Shown piece after piece: positions 60,920-64,000 of a stretch of 64,000 nucleotides of DNA (positions within the stretch are counted from its first letter, which is position 1; each line of letters opens with the position of its first letter). Both the position numbers and the translations under genes were made by a program. Location: contig CAJKAP010000004.1 in NCBI GenBank assembly GCA_905197905.1, positions 1-64,000 of the forward strand, in the 5' to 3' direction. Source of the stretch: an uncultured Sutterella sp. GTDB lineage: Bacteria > Pseudomonadota > Gammaproteobacteria > Burkholderiales > Burkholderiaceae_F. Under the pieces are notes generated by a model. That model was not told the origin of the DNA and searched no databases. It worked only from the letters and a program-made list of their open reading frames with translations.

Positions 60920-61624
60920 ATGTCCGCACCTCTTTCTATTTTGATTATCGCCACGGCGCACGCAGCGCTGGGCCCCACCTCGAACTCTACTGGTCTTTGG
61001 CTCCAGGAGTTGAGCGATCCTTACTACGAATTCGTTGACGCTGGCGCTAACGTGACGGTGGCCACGCTCCCTGGCGGGAACATTCCGATTGATCCACACT
61101 CAGTGGGCGTAAAAGGTAAGAACCCCGCTTCGGTCGATCGCTTCTTAGCTGATGAAAAAGCAAGCGCCTGGCTTAAAAATTCCACGCCTTTGAGTCAACT
61201 CAAAGCACAAGGCTGGGATATTGTTTTTGTACCGGGTGGTCACGGCGCGATGTGGGACTTGGGCTCGAGCGAAGACTTAGGGCGCTTTTTGAGCGAAGTT
61301 TGGAAAAACCAATCCGTCCTCGGGACGGTGTGCCACGGCGCAGCTGCGCTTGTGAATGTCAAAGATGAATCGGGCGCGCCGCTTGTGAAAGGTCGCATTG
61401 TCAATAGCTTCACCGATAGCGAAGAAGCCGCGATGAAACTCACCTCTGTTGTGCCCTTCCCGCTTGAAACGAAGTTGCGTGAATTGGGCGCGAATTTTAA
61501 GAAAGGCGAAAATTTTAGCGCTTTTGCCGTGAGTGATGGTCGCTTGGTGACGGGGCAAAATCCTGCCTCTTCGCTCTTAGTCGCGAAAGGACTCTTGAAA
61601 GCTGCGCAAGAGCGTCAGCACTAA
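60920..61624 (+). CDS. DJ-1/PfpI-family protein (Hsp31/glyoxalase III-like)
   Basis: This 234-residue cytoplasmic protein has the class-I amidotransferase-like fold. The elbow VLGTVCHGAAALVN carries the nucleophile cysteine, and FVPGGHGAMWDLGSS provides the preceding loop. The N-terminus (LSILIIATAHAALG) and TGLWLQELSDPYYEFVDAGA are as in the HchA/YDR533C-type subgroup, whose members act as glyoxalase III or protein deglycase. I chose the ATG at 60920 with CAGGA upstream. It is divergent from an HxlR regulator, a common pairing for aldehyde or electrophile stress genes. It ends in a strong bidirectional terminator. Confidence 0.88.
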   Translation: MSAPLSILIIATAHAALGPTSNSTGLWLQELSDPYYEFVDAGANVTVATLPGGNIPIDPHSVGVKGKNPASVDRFLADEKASAWLKNSTPLSQLKAQGWDIVFVPGGHGAMWDLGSSEDLGRFLSEVWKNQSVLGTVCHGAAALVNVKDESGAPLVKGRIVNSFTDSEEAAMKLTSVVPFPLETKLRELGANFKKGENFSAFAVSDGRLVTGQNPASSLLVAKGLLKAAQERQH

Positions 61625-61649
61625 GCGAAACCGCATTTTTTAGTCCAAG

Positions 61650-61692
61650 AAAAAGCCAGCGTGAGAGTTTTTAAATGCTCCGCTGGCTTTTT
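61650..61692. terminator. Bidirectional terminator
   Basis: AAAAAGCCAGCG pairs with CGCTGGCTTTTT. It ends both the DJ-1-like gene and the convergent aldolase-like gene. Confidence 0.92.
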
Positions 61693-61713
61693 CGTGTCAC
61701 TCGACTTTAACGA

Positions 61714-62895
61714 TTATTCCCAACCATGCGCTCTTGCGGTCTGGCGGAAGATCGTTTCATCCGTCCCAATAAAGAGGAGCTTATGGTGCATGGCCATCGT
61801 CGAGCAGACGTGAATCGGCATAATGCGAAGGCGAGAGCCAATCGGGAAATCTTCGGGGCGCAAGGGTTTGCCTGCTACCGCCTGAATAATCCCGTGCTCT
61901 TGGTTAGCAGCCACCACGCGGATGTCTTTCTTACGAAGCGGCACACCGTGAATATCGCACACCAAGCCATAGCCATAGTCGATCGCCTGACGGCTCGTTC
62001 CGCGGTCTTGACTCAAAGAACACCAACCCGCATCACAAATCACCTGCCCTTTTTCCGCCTGATGACCAATCACGGTCGTGAGCACAGTGCCTGCGATATC
62101 TTCAATACGCACAACACCCAGGTTACTCATAAAGAGGTCGCCCATCACGTAGACGCCAGCACGCATTTCCGTGATGCCCGTGGCATCTTGCAGGGAAAAG
62201 AACGTGGGAGAAGAGCCCGTTGAGACAATTTCACAACGATGCCCGTTCGCACGCAAATATTCGGCAGCATCATTCGCCGCTTTGGCTTCATTTTTCGCGG
62301 CTTCACGCATTTCAGCGAGCGACGTGGCCTTATAGCTCTCGCCCGCGTGCGTAATCACGCCACGAAGTACAGCGCCGTCGGTTAAGGCCTTCACAATTTC
62401 GAGAATCGTCGGATCATTGGGACGCAACCCCGAGCGATGCCCGTCGCTGTCAATTTCGATTAAACAAGGAATAAAGACCGCGTGCTGACGACAGAATTTC
62501 GAGACAAAGCGAGCCGCTTCCACGCTATCGAGCACAATCTTGAGATCAACGCCTGTGGCGCGAATCTCGGAGACAATGGGGAGCTTCTGTGGCGAAATCC
62601 CCACTGCGTAAATGAGGTCCATCACGCCGTTGGCGGCAAAGTAGCGCGCTTCGGTCATGGTGGAGACGGTCGCAGGGCCCTTTTCATTTAGCATCTGGGC
62701 GCGCGCAATTTCAATCGACTTGTGCGTTTTTAAGTGAGGACGAAGGGTGACGCCCAGCTCTTCTGCGCGCTGTTTACCGCGTTCGCAGTTCGCAATTAAC
62801 TTCACCTGATCGATAATCATGCTGGGGGTGGGCACATGAATGTCATTGAGATCACAGCCAACTAACCCACCATAACGCGCATCACGACCAAACAT
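61714..62895 (-). CDS. PLP- and metal-dependent D-threonine aldolase / D-serine dehydratase-like enzyme
   Basis: This 393-residue enzyme of the fold-III PLP group has an alanine-racemase-like N-terminal barrel. The PLP lysine is K56 in LRPHLKTHKS. The C-terminal domain has PIHVCSTMAMHH, with the H-x-C pair that binds the divalent metal in DSD1-type D-serine dehydratases and D-threonine aldolases. Length and motifs fit; the exact reaction (D-Ser or D-threo-hydroxyaspartate dehydration, or D-Thr cleavage) cannot be told from the sequence. Together with the EamA exporter upstream on the same strand it may act on D-amino acids, but the 145-base gap gives no proof. Confidence 0.88.
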   Translation of the reverse strand: MFGRDARYGGLVGCDLNDIHVPTPSMIIDQVKLIANCERGKQRAEELGVTLRPHLKTHKSIEIARAQMLNEKGPATVSTMTEARYFAANGVMDLIYAVGISPQKLPIVSEIRATGVDLKIVLDSVEAARFVSKFCRQHAVFIPCLIEIDSDGHRSGLRPNDPTILEIVKALTDGAVLRGVITHAGESYKATSLAEMREAAKNEAKAANDAAEYLRANGHRCEIVSTGSSPTFFSLQDATGITEMRAGVYVMGDLFMSNLGVVRIEDIAGTVLTTVIGHQAEKGQVICDAGWCSLSQDRGTSRQAIDYGYGLVCDIHGVPLRKKDIRVVAANQEHGIIQAVAGKPLRPEDFPIGSRLRIMPIHVCSTMAMHHKLLFIGTDETIFRQTARAHGWE

Positions 62896-63040
62896 GCTTT
62901 CGTCTCCTGTTGTCTATCTTTTTTTGTCGAAAATTTGGGGCGAGCGTTTCACTCACTCACCCCGTTGCGAAGAGTTCTTTCATTCTCGCACACTCTGAGG
63001 AGTTTCTGCGAGAATTCCTCTCACCTCTTTTGGTTAGACC

Positions 63041-63943
63041 TCACTTTCTGGCCTTGGCGAGCGCCAAGAGGCAGACGTTAAAGAGAACGCAGAGAATGCC
63101 CATCAACTGCCACGTGCCAAAGCGGTCTCCTAAAAGCACAATCGAGAAAAGGAAAGCCGAGAGCGGTTCCATACAGTTAAGGAGCCCTGCAATCACGGGC
63201 GAAGTGGCGCGCAAGCCTTCCATATAAATCCAGAAAGCCGTCACCGTCCCAAACAGTACGATAAACCCCATGAGCGAAATGGTAGTGAAGTTCCAAGTGA
63301 CGTCCATGGAGAAGGGATTGCCGACAAAAAAGCCACAAATCCCGCCCGCGAGCATCCCCCAGGCAACGACAGGCACAACACCTACTTTCCCAATGGCACG
63401 CAAGGGCTGAATACTATAGGCCGTGGCGATCACCGCAGAGGCAAGCCCAAAGAAAATGGCGTTGGGAGAGAATTGGAGCGTGCCCCAGTCGCCATCGGTG
63501 ACGATAAGGTAAACGCCCAGCACAGCAAAAATAAAGCAGACAATTTCAATTGGCCCAATTTGCTGGTGCTTAGTAAACGAGAGCCACACCGCGGCCATCA
63601 AAGGCACGAGCGTTAGAAAGACCGCCCCCGTCCCCGCGTTGGAATAGAAAATCGCGCCAAAAAAGCAGTAGTGTGTCGTGAAAATCAAGATCCCGCCAAT
63701 GACCACGTCAATAAAAAGGCGGAAATCTCGGAAAATGGAAAGCATTTGCTTGGGTCGCACACACATCGCCGCGAGCACAAAGACGCCACCTGCGCAAATT
63801 TGGCGCAGTGCCACCATGTCGAGCGGATTAAACCCGGGAGACACCTGAAAGAGAAACTGTACCGCCGTCCCCATAGCGCCCCAAAGGACGCCAGCAAAGG
63901 TAATTAAGAAAATGCCGATAGCGGCCTGACGATTGATAGCCAT
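63041..63943 (-). CDS. EamA/DMT-family transporter
   Basis: This 300-residue inner-membrane protein has ten hydrophobic helices in two EamA repeats of about 145 residues each. The first repeat starts GIFLITFAGVLWGAMGTAVQF and the second is around FFGLASAVIATAYSIQPL. The conserved glycine/proline helix ends, such as LVPLMAAVWLSF and GLLNCMEPLSAFLFSIVLLGD, are typical of RhaT/EamA carriers. Such proteins usually export amino acids or other metabolites; the substrate is unknown. It lies upstream of the aldolase-like gene on the same strand. The start matches the family. Confidence 0.9.
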   Translation of the reverse strand: MAINRQAAIGIFLITFAGVLWGAMGTAVQFLFQVSPGFNPLDMVALRQICAGGVFVLAAMCVRPKQMLSIFRDFRLFIDVVIGGILIFTTHYCFFGAIFYSNAGTGAVFLTLVPLMAAVWLSFTKHQQIGPIEIVCFIFAVLGVYLIVTDGDWGTLQFSPNAIFFGLASAVIATAYSIQPLRAIGKVGVVPVVAWGMLAGGICGFFVGNPFSMDVTWNFTTISLMGFIVLFGTVTAFWIYMEGLRATSPVIAGLLNCMEPLSAFLFSIVLLGDRFGTWQLMGILCVLFNVCLLALAKARK

Positions 63944-64000
63944 GATGTTCTGAGAAAGTGTGTGTTGATTTTCACATTTTTTTAGCGTATCGACTGATTA

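Overview
The window looks like chromosome of a Gram-negative, probably gut-associated Burkholderiales-type betaproteobacterium of the Sutterellaceae kind. The support is a periplasmic fumarate-reductase flavoprotein with the full Fcc3-type active site, a second Tat-exported relative, RecBCD, an autotransporter with an outer-membrane barrel, and E. coli-like CysK, ZupT, ArsB and MscL. This placement is inference: no rRNA or tRNA was found. Most of the window has mixed, moderate GC; the first 1.5 kb is strikingly AT-rich and carries an McrBC restriction system, so it was probably acquired.

Layout. 0-2.7 kb: McrB/McrC, with a probable frameshift in the 5' part of mcrB. 2.7-4.7 kb: a tandem pair of DUF4299-like genes. 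5-9.1 kb: small basic protein, cysK, zupT, an Imm17-like membrane protein and an OGG1-type glycosylase. 9.4-18 kb: accessory DNA with a long TPR protein plus a doubled helix-turn-helix regulator, a strong 15-bp palindrome, a YjbR protein, a tail-anchored protein, and three tandem paralogues with shared leaders. 18-29 kb: arsB, an orphan RelB/DinJ-type antitoxin with its operator, mscL, a divergent glycerate-kinase-like gene, an L,D-transpeptidase, a Tat flavoprotein, nrdAB without ATP-cone, a thioredoxin, a flavin reductase and a candidate structured RNA. 29-40 kb: a DprA-like gene broken by an amber codon, the fumarate reductase flavoprotein, a four-gene peptide-type ABC importer operon and a double universal stress protein. 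40-44 kb: an autotransporter whose signal peptide and passenger are joined through a run of nine G and are out of frame here. 44-54 kb: recC-recB-recD with stop/start overlaps. 54-64 kb: a ferric-reductase-like flavoprotein, two overlapping DUF262 genes without a visible HNH domain, a basic-tailed hypothetical, a divergent HxlR / DJ-1 pair, a D-threonine-aldolase / D-serine-dehydratase-like enzyme and an EamA transporter.

How the parts work together. McrBC, RecBCD, the DUF262 pair and the DprA-like remnant all handle DNA or act in defence. Fumarate reductase, the second flavoprotein and the ferric-reductase-like protein suggest anaerobic periplasmic electron disposal. The most striking single signal is the G-tract at 43440-43448, which has the form of a slipped-strand phase switch for a surface protein, shown in the OFF register. 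No complete insertion sequence, CRISPR array, rRNA or tRNA was recognised.
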